A stretch of 42,224 nucleotides of DNA from an uncultured Blautia sp. (GTDB lineage Bacteria > Bacillota > Clostridia > Lachnospirales > Lachnospiraceae). Position numbers and translations under genes: made by a program. The notes beneath the pieces were generated by a model, which saw nothing but the letters and a program-made list of their open reading frames with translations, had not been told where the DNA came from and ran no database searches. Shown here in pieces: positions 14,954 through 23,163 of this stretch (positions are counted from its first letter, which is position 1; every line of letters starts with the position of its first letter). The stretch is taken from positions 1 through 42,224 of the forward strand of contig NZ_CANTKB010000026.1 in the NCBI RefSeq assembly GCF_947654165.1, in the 5' to 3' direction.

Positions 14954-16315
14954 TTATTTTTTCAGAATGTCGTTTAAGTCATTGAGACCTTTTACAGAAG
15001 TAACAATGATTACCGTGTCACCGACCTGGATAGTATCCTGTCCTCTTGGAATCAGGATGGAGCCATTGCGGTTGATACATGCAATCAGCAAATTATCTTT
15101 GGTATTTAACTGGCTTAAAGGTGTGTCTGTGATGGAAGATGCTTCTTTCACTGCAAATTCCAGAGCCTCAGCCTGGTTATCCAGGATGTGATAAAGCGTT
15201 TCTACATTGCTGCTGCTCAAAGAGTTTTCCATGGCTCTTACATACTGCAGGATATAATCAGCAGTGATGTATTTCGGATAAATGACACTTCCGATATCTA
15301 ATCCCTCTATAATATCATCGAATGCAATCCTGGTGACTTTTGTAATGAGTTTAGCCTTAGAGTTTTTCTTGGCAAACAGGGAAAGGAAAATATTTTCCTC
15401 ATCCATGCTGGTAAGGGTGATAAAGGCTTCGGTCTGAGTCAGTCCTTCCTGAAGAAGAAGTTTTTTATCCGTACCGTCTCCGTGGATGATGGTAGCTTCC
15501 GGCAAAAGTTCGCTTAGTTCCTGACAGCGCTGTGGATTGTTCTCTACAATACGCACTTTAATCTTCAAATCAATGAGGAGAGACGCCAGGTAATAGCCTA
15601 AAGTTCCTCCGCCTACGATCAGAGCATTTTTTACCTGATGGGTAGGTACGCCTACTTTCTTAAAGAAGAAAGCAGAATTTTTCGGGGAAGCGATAATAGA
15701 AATCAGGTCATTATCCTGCAGGAGAAAATTTCCGGAAGGAATAAATACTTCTTTTCCCCTCTGTACACCGCAGATTAGAATGTTGCAGCGAAGCTTATCT
15801 ACGATTTCTACAATGGTCATACCGCCCAGCTTGAATTCCGGCAGCAATTTGAATTTTAAAAGCTCTACTCTGCCCTTTGCAAAGGTATCCAGCTCAATGG
15901 CAGAAGGAAAGCGCAGCAGACGGGAAATCTCAATGGCAGAAGCCAGTTCCGGGTTAATGATCATGGTAATGCCAAGACTTTTCCGGATGAAAGCACGTTC
16001 TTTGTTATACAATGGATTCCGGACTCTGGCGATGGTATGACATTTGCTTACTTTTTTTGCGATTACACAGCATAAAAGATTCAGCTCGTCAGATCCTGTC
16101 ACGGAAATGAGCAGATGGGCATCTTCAATTCCCGCATCAGATAAGACGCTGATACTTGCTCCATTATCGACAATTCCCATCACATCAATAGATTCAGAAA
16201 GCTGTTGAATTTTTTGTGGGTTTTTGTCAATGACCACAAGGTCATGCTGTTCGGAACTTAATTGTTCTGCAAGGGTGCTTCCGATTTTTCCGCATCCTAC
16301 AATAATGATTTTCAT
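14954..16315 (-). CDS. trkA: Trk potassium transporter regulatory subunit TrkA
   Basis: 453 residues, a tandem RCK protein: Rossmann motif VGCGKIGSTLAE at the N-terminus, first RCK_C domain about 140-220, a second Rossmann motif VGGGTLGYYLAS near 230, and a second RCK_C domain at the end. It binds NAD(H)/ATP-type ligands and gates the TrkH channel encoded next. GGAGG lies 8 bp before the ATG. Its promoter is the divergent one at 16397-16424. The full two-domain length is normal for TrkA, as opposed to the half-length KtrA. Confidence 0.93.
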   Translation of the reverse strand: MKIIIVGCGKIGSTLAEQLSSEQHDLVVIDKNPQKIQQLSESIDVMGIVDNGASISVLSDAGIEDAHLLISVTGSDELNLLCCVIAKKVSKCHTIARVRNPLYNKERAFIRKSLGITMIINPELASAIEISRLLRFPSAIELDTFAKGRVELLKFKLLPEFKLGGMTIVEIVDKLRCNILICGVQRGKEVFIPSGNFLLQDNDLISIIASPKNSAFFFKKVGVPTHQVKNALIVGGGTLGYYLASLLIDLKIKVRIVENNPQRCQELSELLPEATIIHGDGTDKKLLLQEGLTQTEAFITLTSMDEENIFLSLFAKKNSKAKLITKVTRIAFDDIIEGLDIGSVIYPKYITADYILQYVRAMENSLSSSNVETLYHILDNQAEALEFAVKEASSITDTPLSQLNTKDNLLIACINRNGSILIPRGQDTIQVGDTVIIVTSVKGLNDLNDILKK

Positions 16316-16396
16316 AGGTAACCTCCATGTAAAGTCATATAAAGATAGTATTAAAATAAATATATTTGGTATTAAAATTCTATAAAGGCATGAATT

Positions 16397-16424
16397 ATTA
16401 TAACATTACTGCGATTATTTGCAA
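16397..16424 (-). promoter_or_regulatory. trkA-trkH promoter
   Basis: Reading the minus strand, TTGCAA (16419-16424), a 16-bp spacer and a perfect TATAAT (16397-16402) drive trkA. It is back to back with the promoter at 16432-16460. Confidence 0.7.
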
Positions 16425-16431
16425 TGGATAT

Positions 16432-16460
16432 TTGACAAGTATCCTGGTTTTTGTTATATG
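16432..16460 (+). promoter_or_regulatory. Promoter of the DUF6472 gene
   Basis: A consensus TTGACA (16432-16437), 17-bp spacer and TATATG (16455-16460) lie 34 bp before the small gene at 16495, seven bases from the divergent trkA -35 box. Confidence 0.7.
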
Positions 16461-16494
16461 TAAAAGAAAGTTTTATAGAAGAGGATGGGGAATC

Positions 16495-16689
16495 ATGAAG
16501 AAAAAAGAGAAACATTCCGCAGGATGTGAGTATTGCAGCAATTATATCTATGACGAAGAATTTGGATATTATATCTGTGATGTTAATCTGGATGAGGATG
16601 AGATGAGCCGTTTTCTCTCAGACACGTTTTATAATTGTCCTTATTTTCAAATGAATGATGAGTACAAGATTGTTCGGAAACAGATGTAA
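16495..16689 (+). CDS. DUF6472 family small cysteine protein
   Basis: 64 residues of unknown function. It matches a short Lachnospiraceae family: CEYCSNYIYDEE near the start, YYICDVNLDEDEMSRFL in the middle, NCPYFQMNDEYKIVRKQM at the end. Four Cys residues (CxxC plus two single Cys) suggest a zinc or iron-sulfur site. RBS GAGGATGGGG is 4-8 bp before ATG 16495. An upstream in-frame ATG (16366) would start before the identified promoter and is rejected. It has its own promoter, so it is expressed independently of proA. Confidence 0.8.
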   Translation: MKKKEKHSAGCEYCSNYIYDEEFGYYICDVNLDEDEMSRFLSDTFYNCPYFQMNDEYKIVRKQM

Positions 16690-16710
16690 ATTCACTTTGA
16701 CGATTTATCG

Positions 16711-16739
16711 TTGCAGGATAATGAAATTCAAGGTATAAT
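16711..16739 (+). promoter_or_regulatory. proA promoter
   Basis: TTGCAG (16711-16716), 17-bp spacer and perfect TATAAT (16734-16739). The 5' leader is only about 27 bp, too short for a T-box or other riboswitch. Confidence 0.7.
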
Positions 16740-16772
16740 AGGTGCAAAATCTGAAAGAAAAGAGGCGGAAGG

Positions 16773-18053
16773 ATGGATATCAGAAGTGAAGTTATGCGTA
16801 TGAAGGCAGACAGCCCGCAGATGGCAGCTGCGTCAGTGGAGATGAGAAACCAGGCACTCCAGGCAGCCGCAGATGCTCTTCTCAACGGAAAAGAGAAGAT
16901 ATTTGCAGCCAATCAGGAAGATATGGCGGCGGCAGAGCAGGCAGGGATTCCGGGGGCTTTGATGAAGCGTCTGAAATTTGATGAGCATAAATTAGAGGAT
17001 GTATTAAACGGTATCCGGGAATTAATAAAACTTCCGGATCCGTTAGCAAAAGTACAGCTTGCAAGACAGTTGGATGAAGGGCTGGAATTGTACCGGGTTA
17101 CCTGTCCCATCGGTGTCATCGGGATTATTTTTGAGGCAAGGCCGGACGCACTGGTGCAGATCTCTTCTCTCTGTATCAAGAGCGGAAACTGTGCCGTGTT
17201 AAAAGGCGGAAAGGAGACAGCCAGAACGAACAAGGTGCTGTTTCATCTGATCTATGATGCGGTTACAGAAGCAGGACTTCCGAAAGGCTGTATGCTCCAG
17301 GCTGAGCAGCACCAGGAGATTGATGAGCTGTTGTCCTGTCATGACTGTGTGGATCTGCTGATTCCAAGAGGTTCCAATCAGTTTGTGCAGTATATTATGA
17401 ATCATACCAAGATTCCTGTCATGGGACACGCAGACGGGGTCTGCCATATTTATGTCGATGAAGACTATGATATGGAAAAGGCAATTCCCATTGTTGTAGA
17501 TGCAAAAACACAGTACACGGCAGCCTGCAATGCCACAGAAACTCTGCTGGTAAACAGAAAGGCAGCCCAGGCATTCTTGCCTGCTGCGGCAAAAGCACTG
17601 ACAGATGCAGGGGTAAAGCTGAGAGGAACAGAAGAAGTGAGCAGATGGATCTCCTGTGAAGTTATGGGAGAGGATGAATTTAACACAGAATATCTGGATC
17701 TGGTGATCTCTATTAAATTAGTAGAGAATCTGGAGGAGGCTGTGAAGCATATCAATGCCTTTGGTTCTCACCACACAGACTGTATCATCACAGAAAATCA
17801 GGAGCATGCTCAGACCTTTATGCAGTTGGTAGACTCTGCAGGAGTTTATCAAAACTGTTCTACAAGATTCGCAGATGGATTCCGCTATGGATTCGGTGCG
17901 GAAGTGGGAATCAGTACCGGGAAGATCCATGCCAGAGGACCGGTAGGACTGGAAGGACTGGTGACTTATAAGTATAAATTATTTGGTAAAGGCCATATTG
18001 TAGGAGATTATGCTTCCGGGAAACGAAGCTTTTCCTTCAAAGATTTGGGCTGA
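16773..18053 (+). CDS. proA: Glutamate-5-semialdehyde dehydrogenase (gamma-glutamyl phosphate reductase)
   Basis: 426 residues, normal ProA length. It reduces gamma-glutamyl phosphate to glutamate semialdehyde with NADPH in proline synthesis. Family marks include IFEARPDALVQI, KGGKE, the catalytic Cys252 in YTAACNATETLL, and the C-terminal GAEVGISTGKIHARGPVGLE. RBS AGAGGCGGAAGG precedes the ATG. The partner glutamate kinase proB is not adjacent, unlike the usual proBA operon, and must lie outside the window. The CPBP protease gene follows after about 12 bp on the same strand and may be co-transcribed. Confidence 0.95.
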   Translation: MDIRSEVMRMKADSPQMAAASVEMRNQALQAAADALLNGKEKIFAANQEDMAAAEQAGIPGALMKRLKFDEHKLEDVLNGIRELIKLPDPLAKVQLARQLDEGLELYRVTCPIGVIGIIFEARPDALVQISSLCIKSGNCAVLKGGKETARTNKVLFHLIYDAVTEAGLPKGCMLQAEQHQEIDELLSCHDCVDLLIPRGSNQFVQYIMNHTKIPVMGHADGVCHIYVDEDYDMEKAIPIVVDAKTQYTAACNATETLLVNRKAAQAFLPAAAKALTDAGVKLRGTEEVSRWISCEVMGEDEFNTEYLDLVISIKLVENLEEAVKHINAFGSHHTDCIITENQEHAQTFMQLVDSAGVYQNCSTRFADGFRYGFGAEVGISTGKIHARGPVGLEGLVTYKYKLFGKGHIVGDYASGKRSFSFKDLG

Positions 18054-18065
18054 CAAAGGATGATT

Positions 18066-18872
18066 ATGAAAAAAATAAAAACCATTGGCATCAGCCTGCT
18101 GCCGGTATGCTCTTGGCTTTTGATCCAGGTGATCGTCTCAGGAGCAGGGGCTGTGATGCTGTTTCTTCTTCCCGGTATTTTTCGAATGCTGGATTGGAAC
18201 GGATCCGGGATCATGGCATATCTGGAGTGGGAATATCTCTATTTGATTTCCGTTGCCATGAATACTGTTTTTTTGGTACCGGGATTTTTCTGGTATCGTT
18301 TCCTTGTGAAAAAAGAGGCGTGTACAGAACCCGGAAAAGCTGTTTTTCATTTTAGGGCATGGATGCGTCTGCTGCTTCTCGGACTGTGCCTGCAGTTAGC
18401 GGTGAGCCTGGTTTTATCCGGTGCGGAGGTTTTATTTCCAAAGACCATGGAGCACTATGGGCAGGTGATGGAAAGTCTCGGGATGAACAAACCCAGCTTC
18501 TGGTCAGCCCTGTATGTAGCTGTTTTGGCTCCTGTTACGGAAGAATTGATTTTCCGCGGGCTGACCTTAAAGCTTTTGCAGAAGGCATTTCCCTTTAACG
18601 CAGCCAATGTGATTCAGGCATTTTATTTTGCTGTTATACATGGAAATCTGGTTCAGGGGCTGTATGCATTTGCGATCGGTCTGCTTCTGGGGAAAATCGT
18701 GAGGAAATATGGAACTCTGAAAAGTTCTGTCTTATGCCATGTTGCAGTGAATGTTTCCGGGCTGCTCCTTGGCAGTATTTCGATGAGCCTGCCGGCTATG
18801 GCAGCAGGAGCAGTTGTTCTTGCATGCCTGATTGTGTTGCTCAGAGACAGGGATATCATACAAACAGAATAG
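18066..18872 (+). CDS. CPBP family intramembrane glutamic endopeptidase
   Basis: 268 residues with about seven to eight membrane segments. The Abi/CPBP motifs are intact: TEELIFRG (Glu159, Glu160, Arg164), FAVIHGN with a conserved His, and CHVAVN. Members are Rce1-like membrane proteases, often linked to bacteriocin immunity or prenyl-protein processing; no bacteriocin gene is nearby. ATG 18066 is preferred over ATG 18060, because AAAGGA (18055-18060) overlaps the latter. It follows proA by 12 bp. Confidence 0.85.
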   Translation: MKKIKTIGISLLPVCSWLLIQVIVSGAGAVMLFLLPGIFRMLDWNGSGIMAYLEWEYLYLISVAMNTVFLVPGFFWYRFLVKKEACTEPGKAVFHFRAWMRLLLLGLCLQLAVSLVLSGAEVLFPKTMEHYGQVMESLGMNKPSFWSALYVAVLAPVTEELIFRGLTLKLLQKAFPFNAANVIQAFYFAVIHGNLVQGLYAFAIGLLLGKIVRKYGTLKSSVLCHVAVNVSGLLLGSISMSLPAMAAGAVVLACLIVLLRDRDIIQTE

Positions 18873-18886
18873 AGAAAAAAATCTGG

Positions 18887-18930
18887 AAAGCTGTTATCTG
18901 ACATGAAAGCATGTGGATAGCAGCTTTTTT
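18887..18930 (+). terminator. Terminator after the CPBP protease gene
   Basis: AAAGCTGTTATC (18887-18898) pairs with GATAGCAGCTTT (18916-18927) with one G-U-type mismatch, extended by ACATG/CATGT inside, then a T-run. Confidence 0.85.
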
Positions 18931-18951
18931 GCGTTTCTATCGAAAATAGAG

Positions 18952-19023
18952 TTGACAACTTTCTTTGTCATATGCTAGAATGAATGACAAGAAAAATTGT
19001 CAAAATGACAGGGAATCTTGTCA
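18952..19023 (+). promoter_or_regulatory. Promoter with three identical-geometry operators for the XRE regulator
   Basis: TTGACA (18952-18957), 18-bp spacer, TAGAAT (18976-18981). Three 18-bp inverted sites TGACAR-N6-TTGTCA lie at 18953-18970, 18985-19002 and 19006-19023. The first covers the -35 box and spacer, the second sits at the start region, and the third begins 21 bp (two turns) after the second. Cooperative self-repression by the XRE protein is inferred. Confidence 0.85.
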
Positions 19024-19048
19024 CTATAGCAATAGAAGGGAGAAAAAG

Positions 19049-19264
19049 GTGCCGTTATACAATTGTTTAAAAGAATATAGAGCCAGGTTAGGGATTAATC
19101 AGCAGGAGCTTGGCAGACGGGTTGGTGCATCAAGGCAGACCATAAGCCTTATTGAAAGAGGAGACTATTCCCCGTCCGTGACTTTGGCACTGAAGATTGC
19201 CAGAGAATGTAATGCTGCTGTAGAAGACATTTTTAGTTATGAAGAAGGAGAAGAGGATGAGTAA
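19049..19264 (+). CDS. XRE/HTH_3 family transcriptional regulator
   Basis: 71 residues, a minimal Cro/CI-type helix-turn-helix: LKEYRARLGINQQELGRRVG, then ASRQTISLIERGDYSPSVTL, ending in an acidic tail. The start is GTG 19049, preceded by AAGGGAG at 19036-19042; a longer frame from 18965 would begin inside the promoter. It most likely binds the three TGACA-type sites upstream. The next gene overlaps its 3' end by 8 bp. This YozG-like regulator / DUF3169 / ABC exporter layout is common in Firmicutes. Confidence 0.9.
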   Translation: MPLYNCLKEYRARLGINQQELGRRVGASRQTISLIERGDYSPSVTLALKIARECNAAVEDIFSYEEGEEDE

Positions 19265-20018
19265 GAGGAGAGAAACAGGAAGAAAGGCAGGTTATCTGCA
19301 GACAGGACTGATGATGCTCATAGGGGCCATGATCGGCGGAGGTGGAAGCACGTTGTTTTTCTTATACGGGAAACCCCTGAAGGAAGGCTTGAAGAGTCTG
19401 GCATTTTCCATATCCAGATTCAGCAGTATCGCATTGATCGTTTTATCCGTCTGCTCCTGTCTTGTCAGTACGCTGTTAGTACTAAGAGCCAGGAGAACAT
19501 ACAGACTGTGGGATGGGGAAGCGGAAGAGCAGGCAGAGCAGATGGCAAAATCCTTTGAACTTTCTCAGGCGATCATGTCTTTCCTGAGTATTCTGGGCAT
19601 TTGTCTGTCAGGTATCGTGATCTCAGATATGTACCGAAATTATTCCATGGAAAACAATTGTGCACTGCTATGTTTCGCAGTGGGCACATTCTGGATCCTT
19701 CTGGCTATGGACAGGATGGTGAAATATAGAAAGAAACTGAATCCTGAGAAAAAAGGAAATATCTTCAGTTGGAATTATGATAAGGAATGGCTGGCAAGCT
19801 GTGATGAGAGAGAACAGATGCAGGTGTTCAGGGCAGGATATGCAGTGTATTTGAAATCAAATATTTTATATCTCATTATTTTTATATGTTTAATCTTGAC
19901 GTCTATTATTTTTGACCTTGGTATCGCCCCGTTTTTGGTGCTTTTAGTGATCTGGTGCTCACAAAATTTGATTTTCACATATTACAGCCGTAAAAGGTAC
20001 ATGAAAGGAGAGGTGTAG
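19257..20018 (+). CDS. DUF3169 family membrane protein
   Basis: 253 residues, function unknown. About six membrane segments: two near the N-terminus (about 13-35 and 50-72), two in the middle (about 103-150) and two near the C-terminus (about 200-240). The cytoplasmic stretch LNPEKKGNIFSWNYDKEWLA and SCDEREQMQVFRAGYAVY are the DUF3169 marks. ATG 19257 overlaps the XRE stop (ATGAGTAA) and uses GAAGGAGAAGAGG as RBS, so translation is coupled. It is cotranscribed with the regulator and ABC genes, suggesting an accessory role for the exporter or signal input to the regulator. Confidence 0.8.
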   Translation: MSKRRETGRKAGYLQTGLMMLIGAMIGGGGSTLFFLYGKPLKEGLKSLAFSISRFSSIALIVLSVCSCLVSTLLVLRARRTYRLWDGEAEEQAEQMAKSFELSQAIMSFLSILGICLSGIVISDMYRNYSMENNCALLCFAVGTFWILLAMDRMVKYRKKLNPEKKGNIFSWNYDKEWLASCDEREQMQVFRAGYAVYLKSNILYLIIFICLILTSIIFDLGIAPFLVLLVIWCSQNLIFTYYSRKRYMKGEV

Positions 20019-20022
20019 AGAA

Positions 20023-20919
20023 ATGGGACTTATTGTAGATCATTTGACGAAAAAATTTGGAGAAAAAACAGCAGTGGATAGTTTGTCCTTTACGATGGAC
20101 AGTCCGGGAGTCTTTGGGCTTTTGGGGACGAATGGAGCAGGAAAGACAACAACGATCCGAAATATTTTGGGAATCATGACTCCGGATGCAGGTTCTGCAG
20201 AGTGGAACGGAACCAGGATTACCAGAGAAACTCTGGCGTATGGTTATCTTCCGGAGGAACGGGGAATCTATATGAAAACCAAAGTCCTGGAGCAGTTGGT
20301 ATATTTCGGGATGTTGAGAGGGATGAAAAAAGAAGCAGCCAAAAAAGCAGCCCTCAGCTATATGGAGCGTCTGCAGGTGACAGAGTATCAAAATATTCCG
20401 GCAGAAAAATTATCCAAAGGAAATCAGCAGAAAATACAGCTTATTGCAGCGATCATACATAATCCAAGACTGATCTTCCTGGATGAGCCGTTTTCCGGGC
20501 TGGACCCGGTAAATGCCCAGATTCTGCGTCAGCTTGTACGGGAACTGGTGGAGGAAGGAAAGTATATTATCCTGAGCACTCATCAGATGGAAACTGTGGA
20601 AGAGTATTGTAAGGATCTGGTGATTCTCGATCAGGGAAAAACCATTCTGAAAGGCAATCTTCAGGAAATCAAAGCTGGATACGGCCATACCAATCTGGTT
20701 GTGCGGACAAAGGAAGATGTCAGTGCCATAGCCAGAGAGACCGGACTGAAACTGTTTGAGGAGAGGGCATCAGAGACAGAATATAAGATTCATGGAGATA
20801 AAATGGCATATCAGTTTTTAAAACGGATGATGAGTGCAGGAATCTATCCTTTGAAATTTGAAATCCGTGAACCATCCTTACAGGAAATTTTCGTGAGAAA
20901 GGCAGGGGAAAGAGGATGA
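20023..20919 (+). CDS. ABC transporter ATP-binding protein (NatA-like)
   Basis: 298 residues. Walker A GTNGAGKTTT near residue 38, signature LSKGNQQKIQ, Walker B LIFLDEPFSGLD, switch His in STHQME, then a ~75-residue C-terminal extension of the DrrA/NatA type. It powers the permease encoded next, with which it overlaps by 4 bp. RBS GGAGAGG lies upstream of the ATG, which is 4 bp after the DUF3169 stop. The substrate is probably Na+ or a toxic compound by analogy with NatAB; not demonstrable here. Confidence 0.92.
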   Translation: MGLIVDHLTKKFGEKTAVDSLSFTMDSPGVFGLLGTNGAGKTTTIRNILGIMTPDAGSAEWNGTRITRETLAYGYLPEERGIYMKTKVLEQLVYFGMLRGMKKEAAKKAALSYMERLQVTEYQNIPAEKLSKGNQQKIQLIAAIIHNPRLIFLDEPFSGLDPVNAQILRQLVRELVEEGKYIILSTHQMETVEEYCKDLVILDQGKTILKGNLQEIKAGYGHTNLVVRTKEDVSAIARETGLKLFEERASETEYKIHGDKMAYQFLKRMMSAGIYPLKFEIREPSLQEIFVRKAGERG

Positions 20920-22190
20920 AACAGGTCATTACGGTATTTGCCTATACCTTTAAAGAAGGAATCCGGAAAAAAGCATTCTGGGTGTCCACAGTCATTATCA
21001 TGGCGTTGATCTTGTTATTGTGTTTTGCACCGAGGATCATTACTGCCTTTGAGACACAGGAGGCAGATAAGAAGAGTGCATCAGCAGGAGAAGTTCAGAC
21101 AGAAGAAGGAAAAGACGGTATCTGTTATTTTATAGATGAAACAGGCGTTTTTGAGAAAAATCTGGCTGCGTTCCAGTCAGTTTATCCGGACTTGCTTTTC
21201 AGGATATCGGATGTTCGTGACCTGGAAGATTTGAAGGAAGATGTGGCGGAGAATGAGAAGCATTCCATTCTCTACATCGAAGATCAGGAGGGGCTTCCGT
21301 TCTTTCGCGTGATCAACACCAACTTTATGAAGGGAATCAATACAGAACGGATCGTAGAGACGGGAACGGCTGTCTGGCAGTCAGAATTTCTTACCGGACA
21401 GGGACTTTCCCGGGAGCTCGTTGCAGCAGCGCAGACTCCTCTTGGCTATGTGGAAGAAGCAGCGGGCACTATGAGCCTGACAGGTTATGTGCTGGGACTT
21501 GTTATGACCTTTGTGATGTTTTTTGCGGTTTATTATTATGGATATGGTGTGGCAATGTCTGTGGCCTCTGAAAAAACATCAAGGGTGATGGAGACCCTGA
21601 TCATTTCAGCAAAACCTTCCAGGATTCTCATAGGAAAATGCCTGGCTATGGGTGCTGTGGGGCTTTTGCAGCTTGTGGGGCTCCTGGGATTTGGTCTGCT
21701 CTGCTATGGAGTGCTGATGCCGGATGGATTTCAGATTCACGGCATTGAGATCAGTCTCAGCGGATTTGGAGTGGAAACCATTTTGGTTTTGATCCTGTAT
21801 TTTATCCTTGGTTATGCACTTTATGCGGTGCTGAATTCTGTGTGTGGTGCAGCCGTAAGTAAGGTGGAGGATCTGAACTCTGCTATGATGCCGGTATCCA
21901 TTGTGGTAGTGATTGGATTTTATCTGGGATATTTTACCTCTGTGGCAGGCGGCGGAAGCAATACACTGTCCAAACTGGCACTGTATCTGCCGATTTCTTC
22001 TCCTTTTGCTGTGCCGTTTAAAATTCTCACCGGAGATATTGCGACACAGGAATTGTTACTATCCATGGGAATTCTGGCAGCGTCCATTGTTGTGATCGCT
22101 GCACTTTCGGCAAGGATTTACAGTGCATCGGTGATGCATTACGGAAATCCTCTGAAATGGAAGGATCTTCGAAAAATGAAAACAAATTAA
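20916..22190 (+). CDS. ABC-2 type permease (NatB-like)
   Basis: 424 residues. An N-terminal membrane helix (about 20-42), a large external domain of about 135 residues with the acidic FIDETGVF region, then five to six membrane helices in the C-terminal half. The layout matches NatB / ABC-2 exporters. SVASEKTSRVMETLIISAKP is the family's cytoplasmic coupling segment. It overlaps the ATPase gene by 4 bp. Together with the XRE and DUF3169 genes it forms a four-gene operon ending at the terminator 22195-22243. Confidence 0.9.
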   Translation: MKQVITVFAYTFKEGIRKKAFWVSTVIIMALILLLCFAPRIITAFETQEADKKSASAGEVQTEEGKDGICYFIDETGVFEKNLAAFQSVYPDLLFRISDVRDLEDLKEDVAENEKHSILYIEDQEGLPFFRVINTNFMKGINTERIVETGTAVWQSEFLTGQGLSRELVAAAQTPLGYVEEAAGTMSLTGYVLGLVMTFVMFFAVYYYGYGVAMSVASEKTSRVMETLIISAKPSRILIGKCLAMGAVGLLQLVGLLGFGLLCYGVLMPDGFQIHGIEISLSGFGVETILVLILYFILGYALYAVLNSVCGAAVSKVEDLNSAMMPVSIVVVIGFYLGYFTSVAGGGSNTLSKLALYLPISSPFAVPFKILTGDIATQELLLSMGILAASIVVIAALSARIYSASVMHYGNPLKWKDLRKMKTN

Positions 22191-22194
22191 GAGA

Positions 22195-22243
22195 AACAAA
22201 CATCCCTGGGATCTATGAAAAAGGATCTCCGGGGATGTTTGTT
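22195..22243. terminator. Bidirectional terminator between the ABC operon and nagB
   Basis: A perfect 12-bp stem, AACAAACATCCC (22195-22206) with GGGATGTTTGTT (22232-22243), plus inner GGGATC/GGATCTCC pairing. It serves both convergent units. Confidence 0.8.
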
Positions 22244-22252
22244 AAATATGAA

Positions 22253-22981
22253 TTATTTTACTTTGGATAAAGCTGCTTCATCTGCTACGATGGTTACGTC
22301 AGGATGTAACTGAAGGATGGAAGCAGGTACCTGTGGTGTGATCGGTCCGTTGATGACTTTGTTCAGGATTTCTGCTTTGTCTTCACCGCTTACTACAACC
22401 AGGATTTTTTTCGCACTCATAATAGTGCCGATTCCCATAGTGTAAGCCTGACGTGGAACATCAGCTTCGCTTTCGAAGAAACGTTTGTTAGCCTGGATGG
22501 TGCTCTCTGCCAGGTCTACCACATGAGTACCTTTTGGAAATTCGTCTGCAGGCTCATTGAAACCGATGTGACCATTGTGTCCCAGACCTAAAAGCTGTAA
22601 ATCAATACCGCCCTGGTCAGCAATGATTTTATCATAATCGCTTGCAGCCTTGTCGCTGTCTGCTTCTAATCCGTCCGGAACATAAGTACATTCTTTGCGG
22701 ATGTTTACATGGTCAAATAAGTTGTGGTTCATGAAGTAACGGTAGCTCTGATCATGGTCTCCGCTTAAACCTCTGTATTCGTCTAAGTTGCAGGATGTGA
22801 TCTGTGAGAAATCAAGATCTCCGTTCTTGTACCATTCAATCAGATTTTTGTAGGTTCCGATAGGAGTAGAACCGGTAGCAAGACCCAGAACACAGTCAGG
22901 ATTTAAGATTACCTGAGATGCGATAATGTGTGCTGCTTTTTTACTCATTTCATCATAATTTTTTGTTTTATAAATTTTCAT
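22253..22981 (-). CDS. nagB: Glucosamine-6-phosphate deaminase
   Basis: 242 residues, normal for Firmicute NagB. It turns glucosamine-6-phosphate into fructose-6-phosphate and ammonia, feeding amino sugars into glycolysis. Typical segments: LGLATGSTPIGTYKNLI, SCNLDEYRGL, the active-site stretch GIDLQLLGLGHNGHIGFNEP. GAAGGAGAAGG precedes the ATG on the minus strand. nagA is not adjacent. It is divergent from an anSME-like radical SAM gene, a pairing that fits mucin sugar use. Confidence 0.95.
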   Translation of the reverse strand: MKIYKTKNYDEMSKKAAHIIASQVILNPDCVLGLATGSTPIGTYKNLIEWYKNGDLDFSQITSCNLDEYRGLSGDHDQSYRYFMNHNLFDHVNIRKECTYVPDGLEADSDKAASDYDKIIADQGGIDLQLLGLGHNGHIGFNEPADEFPKGTHVVDLAESTIQANKRFFESEADVPRQAYTMGIGTIMSAKKILVVVSGEDKAEILNKVINGPITPQVPASILQLHPDVTIVADEAALSKVK

Positions 22982-23032
22982 TCTACCTTCTCCTTCTCAC
23001 AGGTCTTAGCCTGTGTTTCATAGTATAAATCC

Positions 23033-23061
23033 ATTATAATATGAAAATTGTGGAAAGACAA
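23033..23061 (-). promoter_or_regulatory. nagB promoter
   Basis: On the minus strand TTGTCT (23056-23061), 17-bp spacer, perfect TATAAT (23033-23038), about 50 bp before the ATG. Confidence 0.7.
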
Positions 23062-23104
23062 TGTAAAAAAACCGAAAGTAGAATCTAATGAAAAGAAATC
23101 AGGG

Positions 23105-23133
23105 TTGTAATTGGGTTTAAAAAACGATAAAAT
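23105..23133 (+). promoter_or_regulatory. Promoter of the radical SAM gene
   Basis: TTGTAA (23105-23110), 17-bp spacer, TAAAAT (23128-23133), about 30 bp before the ATG at 23164. No clear RBS is visible (GTGACTGAAAAAA precedes the ATG), so translation may be weak or start close to the 5' end. Confidence 0.6.
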
Positions 23134-23163
23134 GAAGAAAATAATAGAAAGTGACTGAAAAAA

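Noticed and set aside
16316..16494. c-di-AMP riboswitch before trkA
   Set aside because: The leader from the predicted start to trkA is only about 80 bp and shows no ydaO-type pairing.
18060..18872. Bacteriocin immunity locus around the CPBP protease
   Set aside because: No double-glycine leader peptide, radical SAM peptide maturase or peptidase-ABC gene is nearby; the radical SAM gene at 23164 is 4 kb away and of sulfatase-maturase type.
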